A stretch of DNA of 46,356 nt from positions 1 through 46,356 of the forward strand of contig WION01000415.1 in the NCBI GenBank assembly GCA_015039365.1, in the 5' to 3' direction. Positions 1 to 10,731 of the stretch are shown in pieces. Within the stretch, counting starts at the first letter, position 1, and every line of letters begins with the position of its first letter. The position numbers and the translations under genes are program-made. This stretch comes from Amanita rubescens. Lineage: Eukaryota > Basidiomycota > Agaricomycetes > Agaricales > Amanitaceae. The notes below the pieces were generated by a model, which saw only the letters and a list, made by a program, of their open reading frames with translations, ran no database searches and had not been told where the DNA came from.

Positions 1-414
1 GTTGTATCCAACTACACGAGCAGTTCATATGTGTCTCATACCACATACCTTTAGATGCCACAAGCACGATTGTGGCCATTCATGACAGTCAACACAAGAC
101 CAAATGTGAAAGGTTGCATGGTACAGTGTTCCAATATTGGCATTCCAACATCCTACCTTTGGTTTTGGGTATGAAGCTGAAGCTAAAAAACCATATTAAA
201 AGCTCACTGGCACCTCTGACACCTCCACCTTCTACACGATAACAGAGGGACACCACACTGTTGTTCAAAGAGTCACTTAATCAAACTGCTTAGTACTTTA
301 CCAGAGTCAACTATAAGGTACACTGCATTCAATCATTTCTTTACACTACTGCATGATAGCTGAGGCTCAACTATAAAAGCCTGACATTCCTCATTGCCAC
401 TATGACACAATTGA
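1..414. other. 3' flank of the NLR-like gene, no gene seen
   Basis: CpG-poor, AT-leaning sequence downstream of the stop codon of the minus-strand NB-ARC/TPR gene. I see no coding stretch, RNA gene or repeat. It may hold that gene's 3' UTR. The CpG-poor island it belongs to runs off the left edge, so its full size is unknown. Confidence 0.5.
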
Positions 415-3400
415 TTAATGTGAATGGGTATCTGAATCCCCATCAGGCCTTCCTGTCTGTGTCCTGTCAACTTCAGCGGGCTTGAACATTTCCCTGAAGT
501 GAATTGTGGTTGGATGCTGGGATCCCATCTTAGCTTCCATCAATTGGACAGCTTGAGAAAGTAAATCATTACCCTCATTCAACCTTCCCTGTTTCCTATA
601 TGTAAGTGCCAGATTAGCCATGCTGACAGAGTGTCTGGGTGCTCTGAACCAAGTTTTTCTTGCCTTGCCTCCATGACTTCTACAAAAAGCTTCTCTGCCT
701 CATCCCACCTCCCCTGGTTCCTGTATGTGGATGCTAAATTAGCCAAGCTGCTAAGAGTGTCTGGGTGATGTGATCCAGCTTTTCTTTCCTTGCCTCCATG
801 ACTTCTACAAAAAGCTTCTCTGCCTCATCCCACCTCCCCTGGTTCCTGTATGTGGATGCTAAATTAGCCAAGCTGCTAAGAGTGTGTGGGTGATGTGATC
901 CAAGCTTTTCTTTCCTTGCCTCCATGACTTCTACATCCAGCTTCTCTGCCTCATCCCACCTCCCCTGGTTCCAGTATGTGGATGCTAGATTAGCCATGTG
1001 GGTAAGAGTGTCTGGGTGATGTGATCCAAGCTTTTCCTGCTTGTCTCCATGACTTCTACCTCCAGCTTCTCTGCCTCATCCCACCTCCCCTGGTTCCTGT
1101 ATGTGGATGCTAAATTAGCCAAGCTGCTAAGAGTGTGTGGGTGATGTAAACCAAGCTTTTCTTTCCTTGCCTCCATGACTTCTACAAAAAGCTTCTCTGC
1201 CTCCTCCCACCTCCCCTGGTTCCTGTATGTGGATGCTAAATTAGCCAAGCTGCTAAGAGTGTCTGGGTGATGTGATCCAAGCTTTTCTTTCCTTGCCTCC
1301 ATGACTTCTACATCCAGCTTTCTCTGGCCTCATTCCACCTTCCCTGGTTCCAGTATGTGGATGCTAAATTAGCCAAGCTGCTAAGAGTGTCTGGGTGATG
1401 TGATTCCAAGCTTTTCTTTCCTTGCCTCCATGACTTCTACCTCCAGCTTCTCTGCTCATCCCACCTCCCCTGGTTCCTGTATGTGGATGCTAAATTAGCC
1501 AAGCTGCTAAGAGTGTGTGGGTGATGTAACCAAGCTTTTCTTTCCTTGCCTCCATGACTTCTACATTCAGCTTCTCTGCCTCATCCCACCTCCCTTGATT
1601 CCAATATGTGGATGCTAAATTAGCCAAGCTGTTAAGAGTGTGTGGGTGATGTGAACCAGCTTTTCTTCCTTGCCTCCATGACTTCTACCTCCAGCTTCTC
1701 TGCCTCATCCCACCTCCCTGATTCCAGTATGTGGATGCTAGATGAGCCATGCTATTCAGAACAAGGGGATGCTTTGGTGCAAGACTTGCTTTCTGCCTTT
1801 CCAACATCCACATCCTTAGCTTTTCCATTTCATTCCAGTTCCCAACACGATGGAATACAAGTGAAAATCGATCACATTCATCATAGTAGAAATTGTCAAG
1901 ATTTAGCTGTGCTGCCTGATTATTCATTGTCCTCATGTGTGGTGCAAGTAACTGACAATATTCATAATTGTCAATCTCATAGTCCAACTCCACAGAACAG
2001 GCTAGAAATGCCTTTGCCATAAGAAGCTGGTGTACAATGTCCATGTTTGGCACTCTATTCCTGCTCCAAGCATGCACTAAAGGGTGGACTGAATAAACTT
2101 TCCCAGTGCTCTTAATCAGAGAAAATGACAGCAGCACTTGAATTCCTAATTGAAATTGCATTTTATTCCATTCCCCATTCTCATCCAAGAACAACACCTT
2201 AGAGTTTAACATTGTTATTGAAAGTGGGAGACCAGATTCCTCTTCTTCATCAATGTTCCTCTTCTTGTAGTTCTCTGCAGCATTTCTGAACAACTCTTCT
2301 GGTATATTCTCATGATGCAAAAATGCAATTATCTGATGTAGTGCAAGTGCACTCTCAGCTGCTATAGCTTCAGGATTTGTTTTTTTTGCAGCTCTTGCTT
2401 CAATTTCTTTCATTGAGATTTTCCCAAGTTCCATAGGTGCATGATCCATAATCAGATGCTCCTTTGAATAAAGGATTAGACATTAATTCATCATGATTCT
2501 TGGCATATAATTCCAGGTAATCATCAAGGGGGGATTTACAAGCTAGCATATATGCCCCAGCTTGGTCAATTGCAAGTGGAATGCCTCCCAGCTTGGAAAT
2601 AAGTTGTTTTCCCTTTGTTTGCATATTCTCTGATCTGTAATCCAGCCTGGCTGATTTTGACAGCAGAGATAGTGCCTCCTCTTCTCCCATTTCAAGAACC
2701 TCCATTAAATTCTCTGTGATTCTCATCAATTCCAAATTCCTGCTTGTTATCAAGATATTTCCTTCATCTCCAGGAGGAAGGAACTTTTCTACTATTTGGT
2801 ATCCACCATCTGCATTATCATATATCATCAACCAATTCAACCTCTTAGAAATCCACTTGAGAGCAGATCCAGCTGAAGAGGCAGCTTCAGCAGTGGCACT
2901 ATTTGCCTGAGCAATTTGCTTGAGTCTGAGGTCAATGGTACTTTCTGAAGAAGCATCAATCCAAAATATGTCAGAAAACCTGTGTAAGATACTCAATTAT
3001 GTAGCTATGTAAAGTGTCTAGTAGCACTCACAAAGTTTCATGTTTTTCAATGAATTTAAGGCAAATCTGGGTCTTGCCAATACCTCCCATACCATGCAAA
3101 AGAAATGACTTCCTTTGTCCTGTAGTACTCAAGCCAAAATAATCCTTTAGTCTCTCTAAGTATTTACCACGACCTGTAAACATAGTGCTGGAATGCTTCA
3201 GGGGAGGCAAGGGTGGTAGCATATCAGGAGATACAGCTGGGTGATGGCCAGAGATTGTTTGCTAAAATCATGATAATTGATATCATCACACTAACCCAAA
3301 GTTACATACATAGTAGTTCCCATGGATCCCAAACAACTGGCTACCTGTGACAATAACATTCTGAGCTCCAGTGAGCAAATTGCCACCTGAGCTGGCCACA

Positions 3401-3450
3401 ATTGGAAAGGTGGGTTGGTTGTCCCCTATAATGTGGTTTTGGTTACTCAT
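415..3450 (-). CDS. NB-ARC/TPR NLR-like protein, frame interrupted by small indels
   Basis: STAND-type receptor of the fungal NB-ARC/TPR class; such proteins are thought to sense non-self and signal through ATP-driven oligomerisation. Exon 1 (3310-3450, start codon 3448-3450) gives an N-terminal region with LLTGAQNVIVTGSQLF, like the N termini of mushroom NLRs. A 48-nt intron (3262-3309) leads to exon 2 (3032-3261) carrying the P-loop GMGGIGKT. A 52-nt intron (2980-3031) leads to the Walker B region WLMIYDNAD, the sensor-like ILITSRN, the GGIPLAIDQAGAYM motif and a winged-helix region with VHPLVHAWSRNR. A TPR array follows with units like ANLASTYRNQGRWDEAEKL. The frame breaks near 2425 (one extra A in an A-run) and at least seven more times within the TPR units. 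Either the gene is decaying or the assembly has uncorrected indels. Family is sure; integrity is not. Confidence 0.85.
640..1760 (-). repeat. Tandem 126-bp TPR-encoding units (about nine)
   Basis: Nearly identical 126-bp (42-codon) units of kinesin-light-chain-type TPR. The anchor 'gatgctaaattagcca' recurs near 729, 855, 981, 1107, 1233, 1359, 1486, 1612 and 1737. Each unit encodes NQGRWDEAEKL, VEVMEARKEKLG and HHPHTLSSLANLAS. High identity points to recent unequal exchange or conversion. Small indels sit at about 778, 1037, 1327, 1405, 1457, 1530, 1655 and 1717, mostly in short homopolymers, and shift the reading frame between units. Confidence 0.9.
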
Positions 3451-5629
3451 GGTTCTGTGGGAGTGTGGTTGTCAAAGAGAAAGAGCGATCGTAACGATCG
3501 TCACACGTCACGCTTCACGTTTGGCGAAGCAAAAACCCACGGCATGGTCCGTTCACTCTCCACATCTACATTTCCTTTCCGTAGGGCGGCAGAGAGTTCA
3601 ATACCGAGATTGGCTCTGGATCACTTTGATTTTGATCACACTTTGGTGGCCCTCCATGACTATTGTCGTCTCGTTTGCCTTGTCCCAAGTACAAGTCCTG
3701 AAGAGTTGCTATGGTAGAAGCACTCCAGGCAATCCAAGCAGCCGGAATCATGTAAGACGGTGGCGGAGAGAGTGGCGTAAGGCAGTCAAGTCCGCTTGGA
3801 TCAGAAAGCACTATGCACTGGAGCGACCTCTAGTCGCTTACGGTCACGTACGACAAGTAGGAGTCGAGTCGCAAAACTGTATATCACCAAAGTATAGTAC
3901 CCCAAATTCAAGGAGCCGCACCCCATCTTCAGTACCGCATTTCACGGCGCCCCGCGCCATGGCCAGCAATCACATCCATGATCCACCAGGTATATGCGCG
4001 GGAGAACCTCTCCCCGCCATTTGATAATCTCCTTGTGTCCGGGATACAACCAATACACTTTTTTTGCGCTTCACTGCACGCCGTCAGCGTAAGTACAACA
4101 AACAAGCGAGAAAACGTAGACGTACTTTATAGACCTGATATTCGAAGACTTAATCGTCTGCTCCGCCTCGTATTCTGAGCATTGGCTTGACAAGTAAAAT
4201 GTCAACCAATCTGTTTTTGGAGCATGTACGTACTTACTCTGTGCGGCAATTCGATGTATGGCGACTCGCGAGTTGCCAGCGGTGCAGTTTCTGCTTCAAA
4301 CGAGAGACGAGGAGGTTGGCGAGGTCTGCGCAAAACGTAGTTACGCGTGGAGGCAGTGGAGGCAGTGCTGCCAAATCCGAATCGGGTAATAATTTCCCTG
4401 TCCAGCTTCCTCTCTCTTTATAAAGAGATGAACTGACTAAACTGTTATAGTTTCGAGGATGTGAAGCTTGGAACCCAAAATAATGAATCCGGAGAATTTA
4501 CGTCTGAACGACAGACAGGCATTCTCGTCTGCGGTGAGCTGGCTTCAGTGTAGGTGTTACTAATCCCTCTCCGGATCCTCCATCCTTCCGCCTTGATAAT
4601 CAACATACATGACAGTGGCGCTTTAACGCGAAGATTCGGCTTCGAACCAACCTCCATGGCTGCCGTTGTTTTATCCGACTCGAGCCACGATATTCCATGC
4701 GTGGCTCAGCAAACACGAACATTGCTAGAAACACTCTAGCGGCCATCCTGCGAACAAGATGCTGGAGTACAGAATCCGCAGGGATAATGCGATGACCACC
4801 TGCGCCAGATGAGCCTCTATTCAAAACGCTCAAAATGATGCATGACGTTTCCGCTATCCGCGTCAAAGGTACAATCTGTCCGGTACAAAACAAACTAGTC
4901 CGTTGCTGACTACCACCGAGATATCATCGTTGTCCTTCCTCATACCTTCTTCATTCCTGATACCACCAAACGGATTGCTATTGGAATCGGCGGTGCGGGA
5001 TAGGAAGATGAGGTGGCGGTGGTGTAAGACCGTGGCGACGGGGGTCGATGAAAAGGGCAGGACTCAAGCACGCCCTAAGCTCCCACCCTAACCTTTTCTT
5101 CATAAACGGCATCTTGAAGAACAATCTCACCGCCCACAAAATCAGGTACCTCCTCCATCCATGCCCCAACGCACCCAATGTCGCCATAAATCCCATTGTT
5201 CGCTTCGTCATATAGACGTTTTGAGCGCTACGTTCAGGCCACATCGATCCACACCTTTCAAACGTTTATCAGCCGATGAAGGATCATGTAGAGCGAGAGC
5301 GAGGGGACGATGAACAGTGCACTGCCAGCGCATATGCCTATCCGACTACAAGACCATACCCCATAAACACCAATTACAACTCCATATGCGCCAGTTATGG
5401 GTACTTTTAGCGGATGATGAAGACACAAGCGCAAGATTACACTACAGCTGGCTATGCCCTACAACATGCTATGGGCGCCGCGGGGCCTAAGCGAGGATCC
5501 AAAAAAAAGCACGGGGCAATGGGTTGATGAGAATGATGATGCAATACTGGAGATTGAAGAGACCGAGGGAGGTAGCAATAATGGTTCATTATGTATGAAC
5601 CTTTCCAAGCACTGGAGTTTCTTTGCGTA
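3451..5629. other. Intergenic, no supported gene; holds one duplicated block
   Basis: CpG-normal sequence without an open frame I can link to a family. The stretch 4168-4272 recurs at 10024-10147 as part of a mosaic. A minus-strand stretch at about 5060-5215 stays open with a composition that could be coding (contains GIYGDIGCVGAWMEEV), but I do not recognise it and see no intact gene. Confidence 0.4.
3486..3500. promoter_or_regulatory. Perfect palindrome upstream of the NLR-like gene
   Basis: A 7-bp perfect inverted repeat with a 1-bp centre, cgatcgt-a-acgatcg, lies 36 bp upstream of the predicted NLR start codon, where CpG content abruptly becomes normal. Possible binding site for a dimeric factor; no functional evidence. 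Confidence 0.25.
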
Positions 5630-6648
5630 GGATATGAAGAAGGCGACAAACGCGTCATCGATAAAATGGATACCCGAGATTTTTCATTCCCCTCGTCGTA
5701 CAAAAGGTGAGATCGACTCAGCTCTTTCCCCTTCCGATTTCTTTTTTCTGACGCCGTTCGTTCTGGCCACAGCTCGCGAGTATATGCGAACAAAAGTACT
5801 CGTTTACTTAATAACGAAAAATGACTCTTATTACCTTCCCATAAAATCGCGGACGAATTTCGGTCTTATATCGAACGACCCTTGGAAAAAAAGTGTTTAG
5901 CGAGGTGCGTTGAGGAGTGGTCATACTCACACCGTCCTTACGGCCTCCACGTTTCAAAAACAAACTCGGGAACGGACTCGGGAATCAACCAAGACCTGGG
6001 TTCGTTATATATCGTGTTGTTCCACCCCGACCCGTTTGCCGTCACTAAAGAGTTTTGGCAGCATACAGGGTTAGGAGTGTCAATTCGGTTCGCAGAGAGG
6101 TTTCTTTCGATCAAGATCAGGATTTTAGACGACAGTGGTGGTGGTGCGGCGGCGGCGGCTGCAGCCACCAACGAAAAGATGGAAGTGGATTGTTTCCAAA
6201 ACGCGGATGGTGGGGGCAGTAAGAGACACCATCGGCATTATTCATCCAGCAAAGGCGCGAACGTGTTCGGTTTCGGTTTCGGTACTAGTCCGAACACTCG
6301 GAGGAGGGTTTCCATCTCGGGAGGTGCGAATGGATCTGGAAGCAGGGAGAACCCAGAGGCCGGCGAATTGGGTGCAGATTGTCAGACTTACCTCGAAGAG
6401 CGGTACGGTTGTAATCTCCCCTTGTGCGGCGCTGCGTCTGCAAAACGGGCACTTCATCGGGGGTTGGTGGGTGTTTTGATCAAGGATTCGCTTGGAGGGG
6501 GCTGTGTCGACGGGGAGGTGGTGGGTTCGAGTTCGAAGGTGGCAGAGGGGGATGTGTATCTCTTCCCGAGTGGGATGGCGGCGATTTGGACGGCCCATCA
6601 GTGTTTGATGGGTGTTCGAGACCTCGAAGCGAAGAGCGTTTGTTTTGG
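5630..6648 (+). pseudogene. Cystathionine gamma-synthase fragment (STR2-like), nonsense and truncated
   Basis: Resembles fungal cystathionine gamma-synthase, the PLP enzyme that forms cystathionine from an activated homoserine ester and cysteine in transsulfuration. Exon 5630-5706 carries GYEEGDKRVIDKMDT. A 66-nt intron (5707-5772) leads to an exon with LLLPSHKIADEF, then LYIVLFHPDPFAVTKEFWQH, a low-complexity Ala/Gly stretch, and YLFPSGMAAIWTAHQ followed by KSVCFG. An in-frame TGA at 5822-5824 stands where relatives have Cys before LLLPS. The sequence breaks just after a plausible donor (GG|GTGGGT near 6648) and runs into a copy of the ~140-aa repeat family. The PLP-lysine region and C terminus are absent. 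No upstream start codon was resolved. Confidence 0.8.
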
Positions 6649-6677
6649 GTGGGTATATGATCGCGTTTCGTGAAGCC

Positions 6678-7095
6678 TTCACGCTGATTTTCCCCAGCTC
6701 ATCTTCCACAAAGAACTTTCAATTGCCACCCTTGGAAGATGGGATGGAGAGCAAAGAGGTTGTACTCGGTTACATCATCGACAACAAGTTCGTGCGCAAG
6801 TTCTTGCTGAAAAGGACTGTATGATGTCACAACATCAGAAGGCCCCTTCTGGCGACATGTGAAAGCATCTATCGCGCGGCGAGCTGCTAGGGAGGCCGGA
6901 TGTGCAATAGCCATTCTGAATGTCAACCTACCAGGGAAGAGCAGAGCGAAAGAAGAGGCGATTATTGTCGCTCTTTACAGGCGTGGTCCCACATCTTCTG
7001 ACACTTACCTTCCCACTGCCCGTCGGATGGCCAAGTTCAAGGCGCAGCCGTTCTTAGATGCCGATGATGACCCCAAATGGCATATTTTGAAATGA
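6678..7095 (+). pseudogene. ~140-aa repeat-family member, copy A (5'-truncated, frameshifted)
   Basis: Member of an unrecognised family present several times here. Homology starts inside the family's intron; the 20-nt first exon is missing. Exon 2 starts at 6698 with the family's SSST. It loses about 14 bp near 6812 compared with copy C (the NRARSKGLYD region), which shifts the frame. The rest is well kept up to PKWHILK and the stop at 7093-7095. It abuts the broken cystathionine gamma-synthase intron, so its arrival or that deletion may have ended the enzyme gene. Confidence 0.75.
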
Positions 7096-7476
7096 GGTTC
7101 GCATATTTACCTCTTCGTCGCATAGGTGTTGCTTACGAGCAACATTCAGTGTATTATTGCCCAAACCTTACCGGTTCGTAGTACAGCTCTAATCGTATGA
7201 TACGTGCCGTTCGATTCATATATTTTTTACGTATTGATATGACTCGTGCGATGCTAGCCTTCCCTCAGGCACCGTGTCTGAACTCTACTTGTCCCCTATC
7301 TCCATGCAAAGGAGCCCGCTGCAGTCGCAGCACACGGAGTAGTAACGGGATGTGATAGTGCAGTACCAGTGCTCAGCGCTCAGCGATTGTGGACGGAGTA
7401 CGTGACGCGTGACAATGAGTGCCACCGTGGCAAAGCATATTCTTCAAGCTTCACCGTCCACCTAGCGATAGGTGAA
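7096..7476. other. Intergenic between copies A and B
   Basis: Contains the 3' flank shared by family members (cttcgtcg...gttgcttacgagc and cagtgtattattgcc), of which 7096-7215 recurs at 10276-10395. Contains at 7401-7414 the cgtgacgcgtgaca motif found before other family members. No gene seen. Confidence 0.5.
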
Positions 7477-7957
7477 ATGTCGGCGACGGATATACCGTGA
7501 GCCTCCGTGCGTGTAGTAAAGGGATCCACGCTTATTTCCACCCAGCTCGTCTTCCACCCCAAGTGCAACTTCACGGCCCTTCATTTCGTCTTCCAAGGGC
7601 GGCAATTGAAAGATCGGTTACCTCATTGACGACAATTTCGTGGAGAGGTTCTACCAGAATCAGGCACGCAGTAAAGGACTGGATGATGACAAAGCATTGA
7701 AAGGCCCCTTTAAGCGATATGTGAAAGCGACTATCGCGCGGCATGCCGCTTGGGTGGCGGGATCTTCAATAGCAATTCTGGATGTCAGCCTACCAAGAGA
7801 CAGCGGCGGGAAAGAAGCTGCGATTTTTGTCTCTTTTTACATGCGGGGTCGCACATATGTTGACAAGTACCCCCCCACTACCGGCGAACTGGCCAAGTTC
7901 AAGGCGCGTCTGTTCTTAGCTGCGGATGATAATCCGACATGGCGTATAATGAAATGA
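7477..7957 (+). pseudogene. ~140-aa repeat-family member, copy B (internal inversion)
   Basis: Start codon at 7477-7479 with the family's 20-nt first exon and a GTGAGC donor; the acceptor CCACCCAG precedes the SS(S)ST exon. A 51-bp stretch at 7564-7614, which should encode FQLPPLEDEMKGREV-like residues, is present as its reverse complement, and two flanking bases are missing, so the frame is lost. After the inversion the family sequence resumes (KGPFKRYVKATIARHAA, FKARLFLAADDNPTW) to a stop at 7955-7957. Possibly untranslated beyond exon 1. Confidence 0.75.
7564..7614. other. 51-bp in-place inversion within copy B
   Basis: Read on the minus strand, this block gives atctttcaattgccgccctt and continues as in the family's normal plus-strand order up to gaagttgca. 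Flanking sequence on both sides is in normal orientation, so only this block is inverted. Confidence 0.85.
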
Positions 7958-8747
7958 GGTCCGCATACTTATCTCTTCGTCACGTCCGTGTTGCTTACGA
8001 GCGTATAGGTGTATTATTGCCCAAATCTCATTGGTTGGTAGTGAAGTAGTTCGATTACGTACAGTCTGATACACTGATGCTTCCAGTCCTGTTGATGCCG
8101 TTCAATTTGTTGTTTTCACGACACTTACGGTGCTCAAGTTAAAGTTACCAGATCAAGTTGGAATTGCTGATGATCGATTTCCGTTGCTTGATTTTGGACT
8201 ATAGTTTGCACTGGTGCATTCTCCGCCAAGTCCGAATACTGAGCTGAGAGGCGCGGCAAGCTTAAGGTTAATTGTAAATTTCCCTCCTCTTGTCCTTCAA
8301 AACTAGCATCTGACAATCCACAAATGGCAATACATATAACACACTAAATTGTACAAGAAAAAACCACGTTATATATCGTACAAACGAGATGGCGACAGTA
8401 ACGGCCGGTTCCGAGAGGAAGTGGCATAGCTTGACTTGGCTTATACATATAGGCACATCTGAACAAGTAAATCGGTGCGGAATTAATTAAGGTACGATCA
8501 CTTACATTAGGGGAATACAGAGTTGACGAACCGCTACAGTTGCGCGCAGCCGCAACGACTAATTTCAAAGCGCAGTAGGAACCACGCTAACTATCGAATC
8601 ACAGTTCCGAAATGATCGGGTCGGAGTTTACAATTCCGCAACGCGCGAACCCCACTGCATTGCGGCGAGGCCACTCAGGACAGGTATCCGCAGTCCCCGC
8701 GAGGTCCGCTTCCGAAACGGTCGATTCGTCAACTTTGCACCACCCTA
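7958..8747. other. Intergenic with a duplicated block (8160-8515)
   Basis: After the shared 3' flank of copy B comes a block (about 8160-8515) found again at about 10396-10735, including cacactaaattgtacaagaa and ggcttatacatataggcaca. No open frame with family resemblance was seen. The block has no visible terminal inverted repeats. Confidence 0.6.
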
Positions 8748-9229
8748 ATGTCGGCGCCGGATACACAGTGAGCGTCTGCGCACAGTGCAGAGGAATGTCA
8801 TTCACACTGATTCCCCCCAGCTCATCTTCCACCAAGTTCTTTCCATCACCACCCTTGGAAGATGAAATGAAGAGCCGAGAAGTTGTACTCGGTTACCTCA
8901 TCGACGACAAGTTCATGCAAAAGTTCTTCCTGAATCGGGCACGAAGTAAAGGACTATATGATGTCGAAACATCAGCAGGCCCCTTCAGGCGACATGTGAA
9001 AGCGTTTATAGCACGGCATGCTGCTCAGGAGGCCGGATGTCCAGTAGCAATTCTGAATGTCAGCCTACCAAGAGAGAGCGGGGTAGAAGAAGAGGCGATT
9101 ATTGCCGCTTTTTACAGGCGTGGTCCCACATATTCTGACACGCACCGCCCCACTGCTCGTCGGATGGCCAAGTTTAAGGCGCAGCTGTGCCTAGATGCTG
9201 ATGATGATCCTACATGGCATATATGTTGA
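8748..9229 (+). CDS. ~140-aa repeat-family protein, copy C (intact)
   Basis: Not a family I recognise. Two exons: 8748-8767 (20 nt, encoding MSAPDT plus two bases) and 8821-9229, separated by a 53-nt GTGAGC...CCCCAG intron. The product is 142 aa: a short SSSTK leader, then PPLEDEMKSREVVLGYLIDD, FLNRARSKGLYD, RHVKAFIARHAAQEAGCP, AILNVSLPRESG and RRGPTYSDT, ending DADDDPTWHIC. It lacks a signal peptide or membrane segment. A small insertion near the end replaces the usual HILK with HIC. Intact frame and conserved intron argue it is a real gene. An alternative start further upstream at 8612 would read through the intron and is less likely. Confidence 0.65.
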
Positions 9230-9527
9230 AATGAGGTGCGCATATTTTATCTCTTCGCCGCATGCGTGTTGCTTACTAGCACATTCAGTGTATCATTGCC
9301 CAGACCTCAAGTTCGATCACGTCAAGTTCCAATACACTCAGACACTATTCACTGGTGCCGTTCAATTTGTTGTTTTACGTATTAGTATTGTAGCATTACC
9401 CCTCACGGCTTCCTCCCCATTCAATATAAACTACAATCAATGGTGAATCGTGATTCCTCCAGATTGCATTAGTTTTTGCCCTATGAAAGAGGCGGCGTGA
9501 GTCAGGGACGACCTCAGTATTTTAGCA
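9230..9527. other. 3' flank of copy C, no gene seen
   Basis: Includes the shared 3' flank of the repeat family and ordinary AT-rich intergenic sequence. No gene or repeat boundary could be identified besides the start of homology to the reductase gene near 9528. Confidence 0.4.
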
Positions 9528-10023
9528 GTTGCAGCACGCGTTCACCATCCCCTCCGCTCGCACTGGACTAGAATATCTCTCATCGTCTCTTCCATCCCCT
9601 GATAATGTAACCCTAGAACCCTTGCCGCCTTGGATCTATCAAACCCAACGTAATATGGCTCTTTCTTCCCCGACCCTGGCTCACCAACAGGCAGAGGGTT
9701 AGTTGTACCAGATGCACGAGAGGGAATCGCAGACGATGCGATTTGATTAGCCACATCGCCTGCCTCAAGTACAAATCAGCTCCGGATTTCGAGATCGTTT
9801 TCCCACTCACGATAATCTTGCCAACGAAAATTAACTGGGAACGCACTTCAGATTTGGCATTCTACTGCTCAGGTTCGCATTTTATTCACGAGCACAAACG
9901 ATAAACCGCTCCCCAGCCGCTTCAGGGACAATCAATGCTTTCACCATCGCTTCAGAAACGTGCCCGGGGTAATTGAGGCCTAACTTACCCCAAAGACCCA
10001 TGGGATGTTTCAAATCTGGAGAG
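9528..10023 (-). pseudogene. Truncated duplicate of the NAD(P)-dependent reductase 3' half
   Basis: Copy of the intact reductase at 13701-15220: the last exon (GEPGSGKKEPYYVGFDRSKA to ILVQCERRGW), the small exon before it and part of exon 7. Relative to the intact gene it lacks 14121-14293 and a short piece next to the 9-nt exon, and carries no N-terminal NAD-binding part. It stops abruptly near 10023, where an unrelated duplicated block begins. Cannot make a working enzyme. Confidence 0.85.
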
Positions 10024-10146
10024 TATTCTGAGCATTGGCTTGACAAGTAAAATGTCAACCAACTCCTCCGATTCTGTATTTGGAACATGTACGTACTTAC
10101 TCTGTGCGGCATTTCGAGAATCGGAATTCGACGTATGGCGACTCGC
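10024..10146 (+). repeat. Duplicated block matching 4168-4272
   Basis: Shares tattctgagcattggcttga, caagtaaaatgtcaacca, catgtacgtacttactctgt and atggcgactcgcga with 4168-4272; it has a small insertion relative to that copy. It lies between the reductase fragment and a fragment of the repeat family, forming one tile of a mosaic. Confidence 0.85.
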
Positions 10147-10395
10147 GACGCTCTTTACAGGCGTGGTCCCACATCTTCTGACACTTACCTTCCCACTGCC
10201 CGTCGGATGGCCAAGTTCAAGGCGCAGCTGTTCTTAGATGCTGATGATGACCCCAAATGGCATATTTTGAAATGAGGTTCGCATATTTACCTCTTCGTCG
10301 GATGGGTGTTGCTTACGAGCAACATTCAGTGTATTATTGCCCAAACCTCACCGGTTCGTAGTACAGCTCTAATCGTATGATACGTGCCGTTCGAT
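10147..10395 (+). pseudogene. ~140-aa repeat-family 3' fragment, copy D, with its 3' flank
   Basis: Matches copy A (6975-7215) from ALYRRGPTSSDTYLPTARR through FLDADDDPKWHILK and its stop at 10273-10275, plus about 120 bp of 3' flank. It has no 5' part. It is closer to copy A than to C or E, so it derives from A or its recent ancestor. Confidence 0.8.
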
Positions 10396-10731
10396 GGTTT
10401 CCGTTGCTTGATCTTGGACTATAGTTTGCACTGGTACATTCTCCGCCAAGTCCAAAACGAGCGAATACTGAGCTGAGAGGTACGGCAAGCTTAAGGTCGG
10501 TTGTAAATTTCGCTCCTCTTGTCCCCAAAAACTAGCAGCTCCAATTCACAAATGACAACATATATAACACACTAAATTGTACAAGAAAAAACCACGTTAC
10601 ATATCGTGCAAACGAGATGGCGACGGTCACGACCTTGCGGTTCGAGGACTTGGCTTATACATATAGGCACATCTGAACAAGTAAATCGGCGCCAGCATTA
10701 ATATTAGGGTATAACGATCACTTACATCATA
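10396..10731. repeat. Duplicated block matching about 8175-8515
   Basis: Shares tttccgttgcttgat, gcacactggt-type spacing, cacactaaattgtacaagaa and ggcttatacatataggcaca with the block between copies B and C. Last tile of the mosaic; it ends at the 3' end of the minus-strand gene at 10732. Confidence 0.8.

Noticed and set aside
1642..2022. Plus-strand open stretch opposite the NLR-like gene
   Set aside because: It is antisense to a well-supported NB-ARC/TPR coding region and has no family resemblance.
3371..4024. Plus-strand open stretch of 217 codons next to the NLR start
   Set aside because: It overlaps NLR exon 1 on the other strand and shows no domain or splice context.
5938..6171. Minus-strand open stretch with an alanine run
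   Set aside because: Antisense shadow of the synthase fragment's GC-rich low-complexity region.
9242..9446. Possible transposon ends around the repeat-family copies
   Set aside because: No terminal inverted repeats, target-site duplications, transposase or reverse transcriptase could be found around any copy.
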